Source: an uncultured Prevotellaceae bacterium (lineage in GTDB: Bacteria > Bacteroidota > Bacteroidia > Bacteroidales > Bacteroidaceae). From it: a DNA stretch of 33,239 bases. Location: contig CAMVIM010000037.1 of assembly GCA_947167515.1 (NCBI GenBank), positions 1-33,239 on the forward strand, in the 5' to 3' direction. Shown here one piece after another: positions 1 to 9,850 of the stretch. The stretch's first letter is position 1. Every line of letters begins with the position of its first letter. The position numbers and the translations under genes were made by a program. A model generated the notes under the pieces. It saw nothing but the letters and a program-made list of their open reading frames with translations, was not told the DNA's origin and ran no database searches.

Positions 1-69
1 CACTTGAGCGAGAGAGAAAAAGAAATCATTAAAAGGCTTAATGCCATAGGAGAGCAAGAAGATGGCTAA
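1..69 (+). CDS. Possible 3' end of an upstream gene (partial)
   Basis: The first reading frame is open from the window edge and ends at a TAA at 67-69, giving a charged 22-residue tail (HLSEREKEIIKRLNAIGEQE followed by DG). Its end overlaps the ATG of the small terminase gene by 8 bases, which is typical of coupled phage genes. No start is visible, and the only nearby non-ATG candidate is TTG at 4-6. If the window ends are joined directly, no ATG precedes this frame, so it could also be chance. No function can be given. Confidence 0.3.
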   Translation, partial: HLSEREKEIIKRLNAIGEQEDG

Positions 70-427
70 CGAGCAAAACCTTATACCATTTGACCAATTA
101 GCAGAGAGCCAGCAGAGAGCAATCGCACGAAAAGGCGCAGCAGCATCCGCACAAGCAAAACGTGAGAAAAAAGATATGCGCTACTTTGCAAAGATTGTCC
201 TCGATGAGCTGGTCAAGGACAAGAAGAGTGGCGCAGAGTTGCCCACCCGATATGCCGCCCTCAAGTCGGTGCTTAAAAAGGTGCTGAAAGAGGGTGACCA
301 CAACGCACTCAAGACACTGGCACAACTGGCTGGCGAGCTGCCCAAGGATGCAGGGAGCGATGTGGTGATTAACGTGACATACAACGGAGTGACCAAGGAG
401 GCGCAAGAGGCACTGGATGACTTGTGA
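62..427 (+). CDS. Probable terminase small subunit
   Basis: A 121-residue basic protein begins with a short polar segment (LIPFDQLAESQQRAIARKG) followed by an Ala/Lys/Arg-rich helix. This start is common in small proteins placed directly before the large terminase in Bacteroidetes phages. A small terminase recognises the packaging site and recruits the large subunit. Its end overlaps the large terminase start by 11 bases, so the two are likely translationally coupled. The assignment rests on position and overall character; no diagnostic motif is visible. Another small packaging protein is the alternative. Confidence 0.6.
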   Translation: MANEQNLIPFDQLAESQQRAIARKGAAASAQAKREKKDMRYFAKIVLDELVKDKKSGAELPTRYAALKSVLKKVLKEGDHNALKTLAQLAGELPKDAGSDVVINVTYNGVTKEAQEALDDL

Positions 428-1598
428 TGTAGGCAGCTTATTCAACGCCACCGCCGTTGCCATGCGTGACAATGCGGTGGTGGTCAACAAGGGCGGCACA
501 CGTTCTGGCAAAACGTGGTCGCTCCTGCAAATATGCTACAACCTAATCATCAAGAAGCAGGGCATCCTTGTGTCGGTAGTGGGCGAGACAATGCCTTTTC
601 TCAAGCGTGGTGCGATGCGTGACTTCAAGGCGATGCTCGGTAACGAGTGGCACGATGACTGGTGGAATGCCAGCGACAAGGTATATACCATCCCCACCAC
701 CAAGAGCAGCCTTGAGTTTTTCAGTGCCGACAACGAGGGCAAGGTGCATGGCTCGGCTCGTGACTACCTATTCCTCAACGAGTGCTACTTCATTGACTGG
801 GAGATTTACCGCCAGTTAGCCGTGCGTACACGCAAGCGCATTCTGCTCGACTACAACCCTCGCTCTCGCTTTTGGGCTGATGAGCATTTAATCGGTAAGG
901 ATGGCGTGGCACTGATACACTCCACCTACAAGGACAACAAGTACCTCACACCGATGCAGGTTGCGATGATTGAGAGCAACAAGGGCGATGAGAATTGGTG
1001 GCGAGTGTATGGGCGTGGCGAGACTGGCTCGGTAGAGGGCTTGATTTACACCAACTGGCAGATAGCGCAAGCCATGCCCGAGACATACAAAAAAGAGTTC
1101 TACTGCATTGACTTCGGCTTTACCAACGACCCGACCGCCATCTTGCGAGTACGCTTGAGCGGTGGCGAGTTGTGGGTGCAGGAGTTAGCCTACCGCACTG
1201 GGATGCTTAACCAAGACATTGTGAAGTGCCTACAAGACAACCACGTGGCAAGGGGTGCGATGATAGTGTGCGACAGTGCCGAGCAGAAATCAATTGCCGA
1301 GATTAACAACCTCGGTGGCTTTAGGGCAGTGCCAGTGGCAAAGGGCAAGGGGTCAATCGTGGCAGGCATCAACATGGTGCAGGCTTACAAGCTCAATGTG
1401 GTGCAAGACGCTCTCGGCACTATCGACGAGCTGCGCAACTACTCGTGGCTGCGTGACGGCACAAGCGGCAACTACATCAATGTGCCAGTTGATAAGTACA
1501 ACCATGCACTCGATGCCCTGCGCTATGGCGTGAGCACATTTTTGCAGGCTGGCAGGCGCATCGTGACACCCCTGCCTAAAATCGGACATATATGTTAA
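417..1598 (+). CDS. terL: Terminase large subunit (PBSX-type)
   Basis: This 393-residue packaging motor/nuclease has all expected parts. The Walker A motif GGTRSGKT is at residues 26-33 and the Walker B motif YLFLNE at 117-122. The C-terminal RNase H-like nuclease has acidic residues in CIDFGFTNDP (Asp 232), VCDSAEQKS (Asp 286) and HALDALRY (Asp 366). The enzyme pumps phage DNA into the prohead with ATP and cuts concatemers. The length is normal for the PBSX-like group. The ATG at 417 leaves a short N-terminus before Walker A, as in relatives. Unusually, the next genes are tail genes rather than portal and capsid. Confidence 0.94.
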   Translation: MTCDVGSLFNATAVAMRDNAVVVNKGGTRSGKTWSLLQICYNLIIKKQGILVSVVGETMPFLKRGAMRDFKAMLGNEWHDDWWNASDKVYTIPTTKSSLEFFSADNEGKVHGSARDYLFLNECYFIDWEIYRQLAVRTRKRILLDYNPRSRFWADEHLIGKDGVALIHSTYKDNKYLTPMQVAMIESNKGDENWWRVYGRGETGSVEGLIYTNWQIAQAMPETYKKEFYCIDFGFTNDPTAILRVRLSGGELWVQELAYRTGMLNQDIVKCLQDNHVARGAMIVCDSAEQKSIAEINNLGGFRAVPVAKGKGSIVAGINMVQAYKLNVVQDALGTIDELRNYSWLRDGTSGNYINVPVDKYNHALDALRYGVSTFLQAGRRIVTPLPKIGHIC

Positions 1599-1616
1599 TC
1601 TAATCAAACTAAAAAA

Positions 1617-2258
1617 ATGAACATCAACAAAAAGATTCAACGCATACAGACGAGGCGCAACCGCAATCATGAGCGCATCGACAAAATGAGACGTGAGAGG
1701 CTATACTTGCCCTTTGCGCAATTCGTGATGTTGATGCCCTACATGACCGAACAGAGCATCAAGAGCCTTGAGCTGATTCCACCACCTCGCAAATTCAACA
1801 AGCGAGATGTGCCGCAAGACTTGCAGATGGTGACCTTTGGAGTGCTTACCCAATTACAGGAGGCAGGCAAGAGCAATGATTACCTTGTGACGTGCTGCCG
1901 ACTGGTGTCGGTGCTCACGGGCGTTAAAGAGGATGTGGTGGCGTCTCGCAAGGCTTATGACGTGCTGGGTATCGTCAACATGGTGCAGAGCGAGATGGAG
2001 CGCATTGGCAAGCTATTCCAGTCGTTGCAGACCGACAAGACCAGTGATGAGTTGGCAGCAGGGATTGACAAGCTGGAATTCGGGACTTTCGGCTTGGTCG
2101 ATTGGTACGCCAAGCGCATGGGCATCATTGACCATGAGGAAGTGTTTAACACGCCGTGGGCTCGTATCTACCAGTGCATGAAGATAGACCATGAGCAGGG
2201 AGAATTTGAAAAGAGATACCGCAAAATTATAGAGAATAGGAGCAAGCTAAAGAAATGA
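1617..2258 (+). CDS. Conserved-looking phage protein, possible tail assembly factor
   Basis: A 213-residue soluble, mainly helical protein with a very basic N-terminus (about residues 1-30) and a C-terminal block with aromatic residues (GLVDWYAKRMG, then TPWARIYQCMKIDHEQ). An A-rich leader (actaaaaaa) precedes the ATG. It overlaps the next gene by 4 bases (ATGA). Its place upstream of the tail genes and its helical make-up would suit a tail assembly chaperone, but no family is recognised with certainty. No frameshift signal linking it to the next gene is convincing; simple stop-restart coupling is likely. Confidence 0.72.
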   Translation: MNINKKIQRIQTRRNRNHERIDKMRRERLYLPFAQFVMLMPYMTEQSIKSLELIPPPRKFNKRDVPQDLQMVTFGVLTQLQEAGKSNDYLVTCCRLVSVLTGVKEDVVASRKAYDVLGIVNMVQSEMERIGKLFQSLQTDKTSDELAAGIDKLEFGTFGLVDWYAKRMGIIDHEEVFNTPWARIYQCMKIDHEQGEFEKRYRKIIENRSKLKK

Positions 2259-2674
2259 GACCTACAAAGCAAGTTGCCCTTGATTTGGGCGCAAAATACT
2301 TATATGATGAATGGGGGCGCATCAACCTCCATGCCGACAAGTTGAAGATTGGTGATGTGGTGGTGGTTGAGACCTTGCCCACCAATGGGCAGATTGACAC
2401 CCGATTAGTGCCAGTGGTCAAGACTTCACGCACCGCCATCTTCGCATTCCTCAAGCATTGTGACCTTGACTTTGATGGGGTTGAGGTTGGAGAGATAATT
2501 GAGGAGATGCTTGACCTCGCAAAGAGATATATCGTGCGCCTTGATGAGACAAGGCAGTTTGAGCCCATTGAGGGGTTGATGGACTATAATGCAGTGATTG
2601 ACTTCCTTGATGCTAACATGGCAGGGGTGCGAGTGACATTGACCCTCAAGGAACTTGAAGGGGGTTGTGTATGA
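2255..2674 (+). CDS. Hypothetical protein in tail module
   Basis: A 139-residue acidic protein with no recognised family. The N-terminal half looks beta-rich, with the run KIGDVVVVETLP. The C-terminal half has acidic helices (DGVEVGEIIEEMLDLAKRY). It is joined by ATGA overlaps to the gene on each side, so it belongs to the same translationally coupled string as the gp10-like protein. A role in tail assembly or head-tail joining is inferred only from position. Confidence 0.7.
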   Translation: MRPTKQVALDLGAKYLYDEWGRINLHADKLKIGDVVVVETLPTNGQIDTRLVPVVKTSRTAIFAFLKHCDLDFDGVEVGEIIEEMLDLAKRYIVRLDETRQFEPIEGLMDYNAVIDFLDANMAGVRVTLTLKELEGGCV

Positions 2675-3171
2675 ATCCCACCGAGATGGCAAGCGCACTG
2701 ACAAGCACCGCATACAACCGCATCGTGCAGCTGCGTGATGAGATTCGGGAGGCAATCGCATCCAAGGGGCTTCGTGCCAGTGGTCGCACCCAAGATTCGT
2801 TGCGTGTGTATGTTGATGGTAACAAGGTTGTACTTGAGGGGAGGGCATTTTTTAGCGCCTTGCAGTATGGTTCAAGCCCTTGGACTGGCAAGACTGGCAT
2901 TCGTTGCTCTTATGAGGATTTCAAGGGCATAATCTACCAGTGGGCAACGGACAAGGGTCTCAACCTCGGTCAAGCTAAGGAGTTTAACAAGGCGGTGGGT
3001 TCAATCGCATGGAGCATCATGAACAATGGCACAAAGTTGCACCGCCAAGGTGGGAGGCTTGATGTGTATGACACCCTCATCAATGAGGCACTGCTTGACA
3101 TCGGGGAACAAATCCAGTTGGTGCAAGCAGAGGCAATTGATGTGATAATCGACAAATGGGCAAAAAGCTAA
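2671..3171 (+). CDS. HK97 gp10-like / tail-completion protein
   Basis: A 166-residue protein. The pattern of an aromatic-YG-P segment (FFSALQYGSSPWTGKTG) followed about 12 residues later by IIYQWATDKGL resembles gp10-type neck and tail-completion proteins of siphoviruses, which cap the tail tube at the head side. I chose the ATG at 2671, which overlaps the preceding stop as ATGA, rather than a TTG two codons earlier. The downstream gene starts within or just after its end. The family call is moderate, because it rests on a short motif and on neighbours. Confidence 0.6.
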   Translation: MNPTEMASALTSTAYNRIVQLRDEIREAIASKGLRASGRTQDSLRVYVDGNKVVLEGRAFFSALQYGSSPWTGKTGIRCSYEDFKGIIYQWATDKGLNLGQAKEFNKAVGSIAWSIMNNGTKLHRQGGRLDVYDTLINEALLDIGEQIQLVQAEAIDVIIDKWAKS

Positions 3172-3188
3172 CATTAACACTTAAAAAT

Positions 3189-4217
3189 ATGGCACTTACA
3201 AAATATAACAATTACACGACTGCCACCCTGTCAAGTGGCATAACGATTGAGCATCCAAAGATAGCGGTGCTGAGTTATTGCACGCTCTCGTTCAATGGAG
3301 GGGTCTCACACAGCGGTGAAAGGCGCACCATCACCTGTGGGGGCAAGTCAATTACGTTCTACCTTGATGGCAATGGTGCTGCGGTGGTGTCGCTGCTTCC
3401 GTTTATGCGCAACGACATGGCCGCTCGCAATGTGCAAGACAACCCAATAGGGACGGGCTGCAATTGGCGTGGCTTGTTGAGTGTGGCAGTGAGCCTTGGC
3501 AACCTTGCCAGCATCGAGACCACATTAAGCATCTACTACATCTACGGCGACTGCCCTCCGATGGTGACCCCACCGAGTGTCGAATGGCTGACGTACAACG
3601 CTGGAGGTATCGAGTACAACTATGCAAATATCGACTGGGCCTCACACTACACCGACGGAGTGCCTAACGACCTTGCAGCATTGAGAGGCGTGTGGAATAA
3701 CATTACAAGCCTGCTGCATCCTACTGGCGACACTGCGGCCACATTTACTGTATTGCGAGTGTGTGGGCGTGAATCCTTCGAATACGACTTGACAATCAAC
3801 TTCGCCTACGATTGCCGAGTTGATGGTGTTGTGCTTGTGCGATGGTTGGACTGTGACGGCGGCATCCACACACGCAAGCTCACGCTCGCCAGCGAAGCAA
3901 TGAGCGGCTCGGCATCAAGCCGCTACACCCGACATCACGACTACCAAGAGATTGTCAACGGGTACAACAGAGGCAGCGATGAATGGGTAGACATCACAGC
4001 GCAGCGCACTATCACGATTGGCGACAACTGCATACCTGCCAACCAATGGCCAGAGCTCAAGACACTGCCCATAAGCAACTGCATTGAGGTCTACATGGAT
4101 GGCGCATGGGTACGGTGCAACATCGCCAACACCTCGATTGAGAGGGACGCAAAGAAGCCTATAATCGGCGTGACTGTCACGCTTAACTTGCCAGCCCCCA
4201 ATGTGCCAATGATATAA
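3189..4217 (+). CDS. Tail structural protein (unassigned)
   Basis: A 342-residue, beta-rich protein high in Thr, Ser, Asn and Tyr, as expected of a tail or baseplate component. It lies before a second large tail protein and the tape measure. I prefer the ATG at 3189 (MALTKYNNYTT) because an A-rich leader (aacacttaaaaat) precedes it. An in-frame ATG at 3156 would overlap the previous gene by 16 bases and add 11 residues. No catalytic motif is visible. Distal tail protein or adhesion-linked baseplate component are the likely alternatives; this is inference from composition and position. Confidence 0.72.
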   Translation: MALTKYNNYTTATLSSGITIEHPKIAVLSYCTLSFNGGVSHSGERRTITCGGKSITFYLDGNGAAVVSLLPFMRNDMAARNVQDNPIGTGCNWRGLLSVAVSLGNLASIETTLSIYYIYGDCPPMVTPPSVEWLTYNAGGIEYNYANIDWASHYTDGVPNDLAALRGVWNNITSLLHPTGDTAATFTVLRVCGRESFEYDLTINFAYDCRVDGVVLVRWLDCDGGIHTRKLTLASEAMSGSASSRYTRHHDYQEIVNGYNRGSDEWVDITAQRTITIGDNCIPANQWPELKTLPISNCIEVYMDGAWVRCNIANTSIERDAKKPIIGVTVTLNLPAPNVPMI

Positions 4218-4230
4218 CCAAGGAGAGACT

Positions 4231-6132
4231 ATGAGACAGCAGTTATACATCAACAATGTGGCAGTTGACATGCCCAATGACCTAATCAAGATAAAGGCTG
4301 AGAGCAACATCTTCGCCGATGCCGACAAGACGATGACGGCACACTCATACTCGTTCACCCTGCCTCGCACGCTGACCAATGACACGCTGCTTGCCAACGC
4401 TTTTGCCCCTGCTGCTGACACTGGCGGCAAGACAACCCACCGCTATCTTGATGCCTCGTTACACTTTGACGGTGTGCCCATCTTCGAGCGAGGCACCGCA
4501 GTGCTGACCGATGTAGACGAGAAGGGCTACAAAATGAACCTGTATTGGGGAGTGCTCGACATCTTCGAGCGTATCAAAGAGGAGGGGCTTGCCGTGCGTG
4601 ACCTTGTTATGTCTCGCTATATCACGCAAAGTGTGCGTGAGCAGTACGACACTTGGCATAAACTCCCCGACCCACTAACAGCGTCACGCCCTTATGTCAG
4701 TGGCATGAACAACGACATCTACAACACGCTCGACGACGAAAGCAAGGCTAAGGCTGGCAAGATGCCGTGGTCACTGCCTGTGGTGGCGGCTACAAGGGTG
4801 CTGGCACTGATTCAGGCGGTCTATGGCATCACGTTCAATTTCTCCACATTGGCGGCTCAGAGGATTAGCGGCCTCTATCACCCTATGACATCCATGCGGT
4901 CGCTTGCTACTGGCGAAAAGCTATACATTAACATTCGTGGCGGATGGGATGTTGATGGCAGCACATATATAGCCTCTTTCGGCACTATCACTCGCACACC
5001 CGACACATCACTCACCGAGGACGAGAGGGACATAGAGTATTTGGCTCTGCCCTTCCCCGAGCTGCCCCCCACACTCACGCACAGCGCATCAAACGCAAAG
5101 CAGGCCAACAACGCAATCAACTTGACCAACACGGCCCCAAACTACCGCAGGGCATTTATCACAGCCCGCTCGAAATTGAGAATCAAGAGCCTGCGAATAT
5201 CGGGCACATGCCATTTACCAGTCAATGCTGAGGTTAATGGAGAGAGAGCAACATCAACGCAGCAGGGCATCAATTACAGGATAGATTACACTTGGAGCAA
5301 TGTAGATGTTGAGCAGGGTGATGATTTCTTGATTTTTTGGAGCGATACTACGGTGACGACCAGCAGCGCACCGCTTATGAACATTAACATCCAGCTTGAG
5401 ATTGATGAGATAGGCGAAATCGAAGTGCATCGCAGTTACAGCCACATGCGCAACTTCCCCTCGATGAAGGTTGTGGAATACCTTAGCGAGATGCTTGCAC
5501 ACGCAGGGGCGAGCATTATAGGCAGTATCAACCGACCAAGCGTGGTGGATATAGTGACGTGGGACGAGATAGTGCAGGCCAAGCCAGTGAACTATGAGGC
5601 GTTAGGCCTCAAGAACATCTCAATGCGTTACGGCTCACTTGCACAGACAAACAACTACGAGCACCAAAAGAACGACGACACAGGCATCGACTACACGGCC
5701 AGTGGCAAGGTTGAGGTCGATGACACGACACTTGCTGTCGAGCGCAAGGCTTACGGCTCACGCTTCAAGGTCCCTCTTAATGCGATGGTGCGGCTGTGGC
5801 GTGTCGAGAAGAATGATGAGAGCAACAAATATAACGCTACATGGGTGGCGAGCGGTGACTACATCTGTGGGGATTCATCGACCTCTCCGCTTGCCTATCG
5901 CAACACTGGGCAAGATTTCGCAAGTGTCATCGAGAGCAACTACACGAGCTACAAGGCCACAATGCGCCAGCCCAAGGTCATCAAGGCCAGTGTGCGGCTC
6001 TCACCGCTTGACCTTGTGAGTCTTGACATGGCCAAGCCTGTTTATCTAAGACGCTATGGGCGCAAGTATATAATAGTCAACATCACTAATGATGGCGACG
6101 ACAATTACACAATGGAATTAATACAGATATAA
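4231..6132 (+). CDS. Large tail/baseplate protein
   Basis: A 633-residue protein. Its opening (LYINNVAVDM, then HSYSFTLPRTLTN) is of a type seen in Bacteroidetes temperate phage tail operons. The rest is beta-rich with no enzyme motif visible. A good Shine-Dalgarno site (aaggaga) lies 8 bases before the ATG, unlike most genes here, so strong translation is likely. It lies directly upstream of the tape measure, whereas baseplate-hub proteins usually lie downstream. It may form part of the tail tip or hub; the exact role is not established from sequence. Confidence 0.75.
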   Translation: MRQQLYINNVAVDMPNDLIKIKAESNIFADADKTMTAHSYSFTLPRTLTNDTLLANAFAPAADTGGKTTHRYLDASLHFDGVPIFERGTAVLTDVDEKGYKMNLYWGVLDIFERIKEEGLAVRDLVMSRYITQSVREQYDTWHKLPDPLTASRPYVSGMNNDIYNTLDDESKAKAGKMPWSLPVVAATRVLALIQAVYGITFNFSTLAAQRISGLYHPMTSMRSLATGEKLYINIRGGWDVDGSTYIASFGTITRTPDTSLTEDERDIEYLALPFPELPPTLTHSASNAKQANNAINLTNTAPNYRRAFITARSKLRIKSLRISGTCHLPVNAEVNGERATSTQQGINYRIDYTWSNVDVEQGDDFLIFWSDTTVTTSSAPLMNINIQLEIDEIGEIEVHRSYSHMRNFPSMKVVEYLSEMLAHAGASIIGSINRPSVVDIVTWDEIVQAKPVNYEALGLKNISMRYGSLAQTNNYEHQKNDDTGIDYTASGKVEVDDTTLAVERKAYGSRFKVPLNAMVRLWRVEKNDESNKYNATWVASGDYICGDSSTSPLAYRNTGQDFASVIESNYTSYKATMRQPKVIKASVRLSPLDLVSLDMAKPVYLRRYGRKYIIVNITNDGDDNYTMELIQI

Positions 6133-6145
6133 GGAGGCACATCTA

Positions 6146-9100
6146 ATGGCAGACATAACCACCAGAATAATGACAGTTGAGTTGAAAGCAGATGCTGCGG
6201 TCAACGGCATCATAAACCTCAACAACGCAATCGCCAAGAACACCGACCAAATGAGGGCGAATGCTGACCAAATCAAGAAGAATAACGCAGCCATTGATAA
6301 AGGCACTGGTGATGTGATGAAACTCACCGCTCAAAATCAAGTCTTGGCACATAGCAATGTTGAATTGAGTGCCAAGACCAAGGCACTCAAGGACGAGAGA
6401 AGGCTCTTGCAAAGAGAAACGCAAAACGAAATAAAACTCCAAAATGAGGAGGAAGGCTCAATGAAACGACTTGAAACCGAATTGAGAAACCTCAAAATGG
6501 AGTATAAGCGATTAGGTGAGGAAGAGCGAAAACATGGTGCAAGGGGTATTGAGTTAAGGGAGCAAATCAACAAGACCACCGCCGAACTGAAAAAAGCTGA
6601 GTTCGGAATCCAAGAGTATTACCGCAATGTGGGCAACTATCAAAATGCGATACTCAATGCAATAGGCTTGAACGGCAGATTTGGTCAGTCCATCATGAAC
6701 ATCACCAACATCACCGCCACAAGCAACACCACCATCACCCAAGCCTTCTCATCAATGGGAACAAGCATTAAGGCATTCGGTGCATCGTTGATGAGTTTGA
6801 TGGCGAATCCAGTGTTTTGGGCAATCGCAGGCGTGGCAGGTGTGGGCATGGCCTTCAAATGGTTCTATGACTACAACGAGGGGCTGGCTGAGGCAACCCG
6901 ATTGACACGGGAGTTCACAGGACTCGCTGGCGATGAGCTGACCTACTTGCGTGACTCGATACGAGCCACCGCAGATGTCATGGATAAAGACTTCAAGGAG
7001 GTTCTGAGCACAGCCGACACCCTTATGGCTAATTTCCACCTCAGCGGTGAGGAGGCCATGAGGGTCATTAACGATGGTTTTGCAGCAGGGGCAGACCTTA
7101 ATGGCGACATGCTGCAAAAGATTCAGCAGTATGCCCCCTCGTTCCATGACGCTGGCATTGAGGCAAGCCAAATGGTGGCTATCATAACTCAGACACGGAG
7201 CGGCATATTTACGGAGCAGGGGCTTGATGCCATCAAGCAGGGCTCGGCTCGCATCCGTGAGATGAGCAGCACCACACGCTCTGCACTCAAGGGTATAGGC
7301 ATCGATGCTGATGCAATGGAGGCGAAGCTGCGTGACGGCACAATGACGACATTCGACGCAGTGAAACAGGTAGCCTCGGCTATCAAGGAGCTGCCCGACA
7401 ATGCCCAAGAGGTTGGTGAGGTGATGACGGCAGTATTCGGCAGACAGGGCAAATTTGCCTCGCAAGAAATGATAGAGAGCCTTGCCGAAATGACAACATC
7501 GCTGGACGAGGTTAAGGCTCGGACTGGCGAATATGGCGAGTTGCTGCTTGAGAACATCAACACCGAACAGGAGCTCGACCTTGTAACCAGCGCAATGTTT
7601 GACATGACGCAAAAAGGGTGGGAAGAGCTCAAGCAGCAGGCGATGATATATGCGAAGAAATCGCTTGTAGCTGTGATGAAGTCACTTGTGGATGTGATTA
7701 ATTGGTACGTAAGACTGTACAACCGCTCATTAGCTGTGAGAGCAGCAACTAATTTAATAATTGCTGGATATAAAGCGCAATGGGCTGCTGCGAAATTAGC
7801 CTTCAACCTCATTATTGACGGAATCAAAGGTATTGGACGAGGCTTGGAGGCAATGGTCACATGGTTCTCAAGCGTTGGCAAGGCAATATCGACATTCGGC
7901 CAAGGTGTGTACAAAATACTGTATGGTATTGCCACACGCAGCCTTAATGATATAAAGGTTGGATATAGCATGATTTCAAAGGGTGTGTCTGCTAATATTA
8001 AGACTGCCATACAGAGTATTGTTGGCACATGGAGCGAGTCAATCAATGAGGTTGGCGGTGACCTTAGAGCGTGGGGCGGTGAAATGGCAGAAACGGTAAT
8101 GGACGGATTTTATAACACCCTCGACTCGCAAATGAATGAGGTTCACATGGCCACAGGCGGCTACGGCGGTGGTGGCGGTGGTGGTTACAGCTACGGCGGT
8201 GGCTCAGGTGGCAGCTCAGGTGGTTCGGGCGGCTCAAGCGGCTCGGGCGGCTCAAGCGGCTCAGGTTCAGGCTCGAACACAAACAAAGATGCCGAGGCTG
8301 AGAAAAGACGCCTTGAAACTCTCAACAAACAGCTAATGGAAGAAGCTAAAAGGGTCGAGCAGAACGCAATGAAGGAACTCTCCAAGCAGAGCGAACAGGG
8401 CATTATAGACTATTACGCAGCTCAAGAGCAAGCATTGCGAGAAAAATACAAAGATTTGGGCAATGCCATCAATGATGCAACAACAGCCGAAGGCAAGGCG
8501 TTTAAGGCATTGCTTGACGCCAACGCTAAAGCACAAGAAAAAGCACTTATAGATTTTCGCACTAATCAGCAGAATCAGCTCTTGCAGAATCAGATTAATG
8601 CCGAGACCGATGCCGAGAAGCGTCACAAGCTGGAGCTGCAGCAGCTTGACAATCGACTTGAGGCCGAATTGAAAAAGGTTGGTGAGAATGCTCAATTAAG
8701 GTTGGCACTGACAGCCAACTTCGCCAAGCAGCGTGCCGACATGGAGGCTAAATTTGCCAAAGAGCAGCTTGAACAAACTAAGAAGCTGTTGCAGGCTCAA
8801 ATGGAGGCGCAGAAAGATGACATAGAGGGGCGCAAGCAACGTTATGAGCTTAACAAGCAACTCCTTGACGCACAAATGCAAGAGGAACTTGCGCAGTACG
8901 AGAACAACGAGGCCATGAGGACTGCAATTAAGGAGAAGTATCTCAGGCAACAAGAGCAGCTTGAGCGAGACTACTCGACGAAGGAGCGAGAGATACAGAT
9001 GCAGCGTTATGAGGCGATGGCGACAATGATGGGCGGCTTGGGTCAGCTCATGGGCGAGTTTGGCGAGGAGAACAAGGCAGCAGCCATAGCCTCGAAGGTG

Positions 9101-9586
9101 CTCGCTCTCGGTGAGATTATGATTAGCCAAGCTGTGGCTATTGCCAACGCAGTAAAGGCAGGCTCTAACGCTATCACCCCGTGGCAGATGATTGCGCAAA
9201 TCGCAACCAGTGTAACGGCTGTGACTGTCGCAATGGCTCAAGCCTTTAAGTCGCTCAATTCGGCTAAGTTTGCCACGGGCGGCTATATCAGTGGCGCAGG
9301 CACTGGCACAAGCGACAGCATACCAGTGCGTGTGAGCAATGGCGAGAGCATCATGAATGCCAACACCACTGCCATGTTCGGCGGTCTGCTCTCATCGCTC
9401 AATCAACTTGGTGGCGGTGTCCCCATACAGGCGCAAGAGACAGCATCCAGCGTGCGTGGTGAGGACATGCTGGCAAGAGCCGTGGCAAGAGGTGTGGCGA
9501 TGCTGCCCAATCCAGTGGTGAGTGTTGAGGACATCAACCGAGGGCAGAGGCAAGTCGAGGTTATGAACGAGAGGGCGACACTATGA
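6146..9586 (+). CDS. Phage tail tape measure protein
   Basis: An 1146-residue protein sets siphovirus tail length and is expected to leave the tail during DNA entry. Residues ~1-160 are coiled coil. Hydrophobic segments follow around 200-240. A TP901-like core at roughly 270-450 includes the segment GDMLQKIQQYAPSFHDAGIE and ends near AVFGRQGK. A Gly/Ser-only linker lies at about 668-710, a long coiled coil at ~710-970, and a hydrophobic segment near 980-1030. The C-terminus has the common form FATGGYISGAGTGTSDSIPV. The start has a strong Shine-Dalgarno (aaggagg). The tail should be about 150-170 nm by the usual length rule; this is an estimate. Confidence 0.93.
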   Translation: MADITTRIMTVELKADAAVNGIINLNNAIAKNTDQMRANADQIKKNNAAIDKGTGDVMKLTAQNQVLAHSNVELSAKTKALKDERRLLQRETQNEIKLQNEEEGSMKRLETELRNLKMEYKRLGEEERKHGARGIELREQINKTTAELKKAEFGIQEYYRNVGNYQNAILNAIGLNGRFGQSIMNITNITATSNTTITQAFSSMGTSIKAFGASLMSLMANPVFWAIAGVAGVGMAFKWFYDYNEGLAEATRLTREFTGLAGDELTYLRDSIRATADVMDKDFKEVLSTADTLMANFHLSGEEAMRVINDGFAAGADLNGDMLQKIQQYAPSFHDAGIEASQMVAIITQTRSGIFTEQGLDAIKQGSARIREMSSTTRSALKGIGIDADAMEAKLRDGTMTTFDAVKQVASAIKELPDNAQEVGEVMTAVFGRQGKFASQEMIESLAEMTTSLDEVKARTGEYGELLLENINTEQELDLVTSAMFDMTQKGWEELKQQAMIYAKKSLVAVMKSLVDVINWYVRLYNRSLAVRAATNLIIAGYKAQWAAAKLAFNLIIDGIKGIGRGLEAMVTWFSSVGKAISTFGQGVYKILYGIATRSLNDIKVGYSMISKGVSANIKTAIQSIVGTWSESINEVGGDLRAWGGEMAETVMDGFYNTLDSQMNEVHMATGGYGGGGGGGYSYGGGSGGSSGGSGGSSGSGGSSGSGSGSNTNKDAEAEKRRLETLNKQLMEEAKRVEQNAMKELSKQSEQGIIDYYAAQEQALREKYKDLGNAINDATTAEGKAFKALLDANAKAQEKALIDFRTNQQNQLLQNQINAETDAEKRHKLELQQLDNRLEAELKKVGENAQLRLALTANFAKQRADMEAKFAKEQLEQTKKLLQAQMEAQKDDIEGRKQRYELNKQLLDAQMQEELAQYENNEAMRTAIKEKYLRQQEQLERDYSTKEREIQMQRYEAMATMMGGLGQLMGEFGEENKAAAIASKVLALGEIMISQAVAIANAVKAGSNAITPWQMIAQIATSVTAVTVAMAQAFKSLNSAKFATGGYISGAGTGTSDSIPVRVSNGESIMNANTTAMFGGLLSSLNQLGGGVPIQAQETASSVRGEDMLARAVARGVAMLPNPVVSVEDINRGQRQVEVMNERATL

Positions 9587-9813
9587 AGATACACGAGTTA
9601 ATTAGCGACAACCTGCCCATTTTGCGGAGGCTGCACCGCAACGGCATAAGCGACAATTACATCCACTACTTGCCCATCTACCAAGATTACAAGCGGCTGG
9701 TGGCAGAGGGCAACAAGGTGAGGTGGGTTGCTCAAGTGGTCGGTGAGAAATACGGCTACAAGGAGCGCATGGTGCGCCTCATCGTTAAGATGATGGAAGA
9801 AGATGTGAGATAA
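9583..9813 (+). CDS. Small conserved phage protein after the tape measure
   Basis: A 76-residue basic protein overlaps the tape measure stop by 4 bases (ATGA). The text reads as two helical segments, with LPIYQDYKRLVAEGNKVRWV and then VVGEKYGYKERMVRLIVKMM. The latter has a helix-turn-helix look (a start with GYKERMVRLI), so DNA binding is possible. It is the last gene before a strong terminator. I recall similar small proteins in Bacteroidetes phages, but no function is known to me. Confidence 0.7.
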   Translation: MKIHELISDNLPILRRLHRNGISDNYIHYLPIYQDYKRLVAEGNKVRWVAQVVGEKYGYKERMVRLIVKMMEEDVR

Positions 9814-9850
9814 CCATAATAGTTGTTTTATAGATAATTGTGTATTGAGG

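Noticed and set aside
1-69. Firm proof that the window ends join as a circle
   Set aside because: Direct joining would end the methyltransferase at TGA 5-7 with no clear start for the frame ending at 69. No terminal overlap is visible, so some bases may be missing.
2227-2568. Minus-strand 113-codon ORF opposite the 2255 gene
   Set aside because: The rightward genes here are joined by ATGA overlaps and fit the operon; the minus ORF has no leader.
6752-8046. Two overlapping minus-strand ORFs of about 285 codons within the tape measure gene
   Set aside because: They are shadows of the tape measure frame, with no leader, no family and a Cys/Ser/Leu-rich composition typical of antisense frames.
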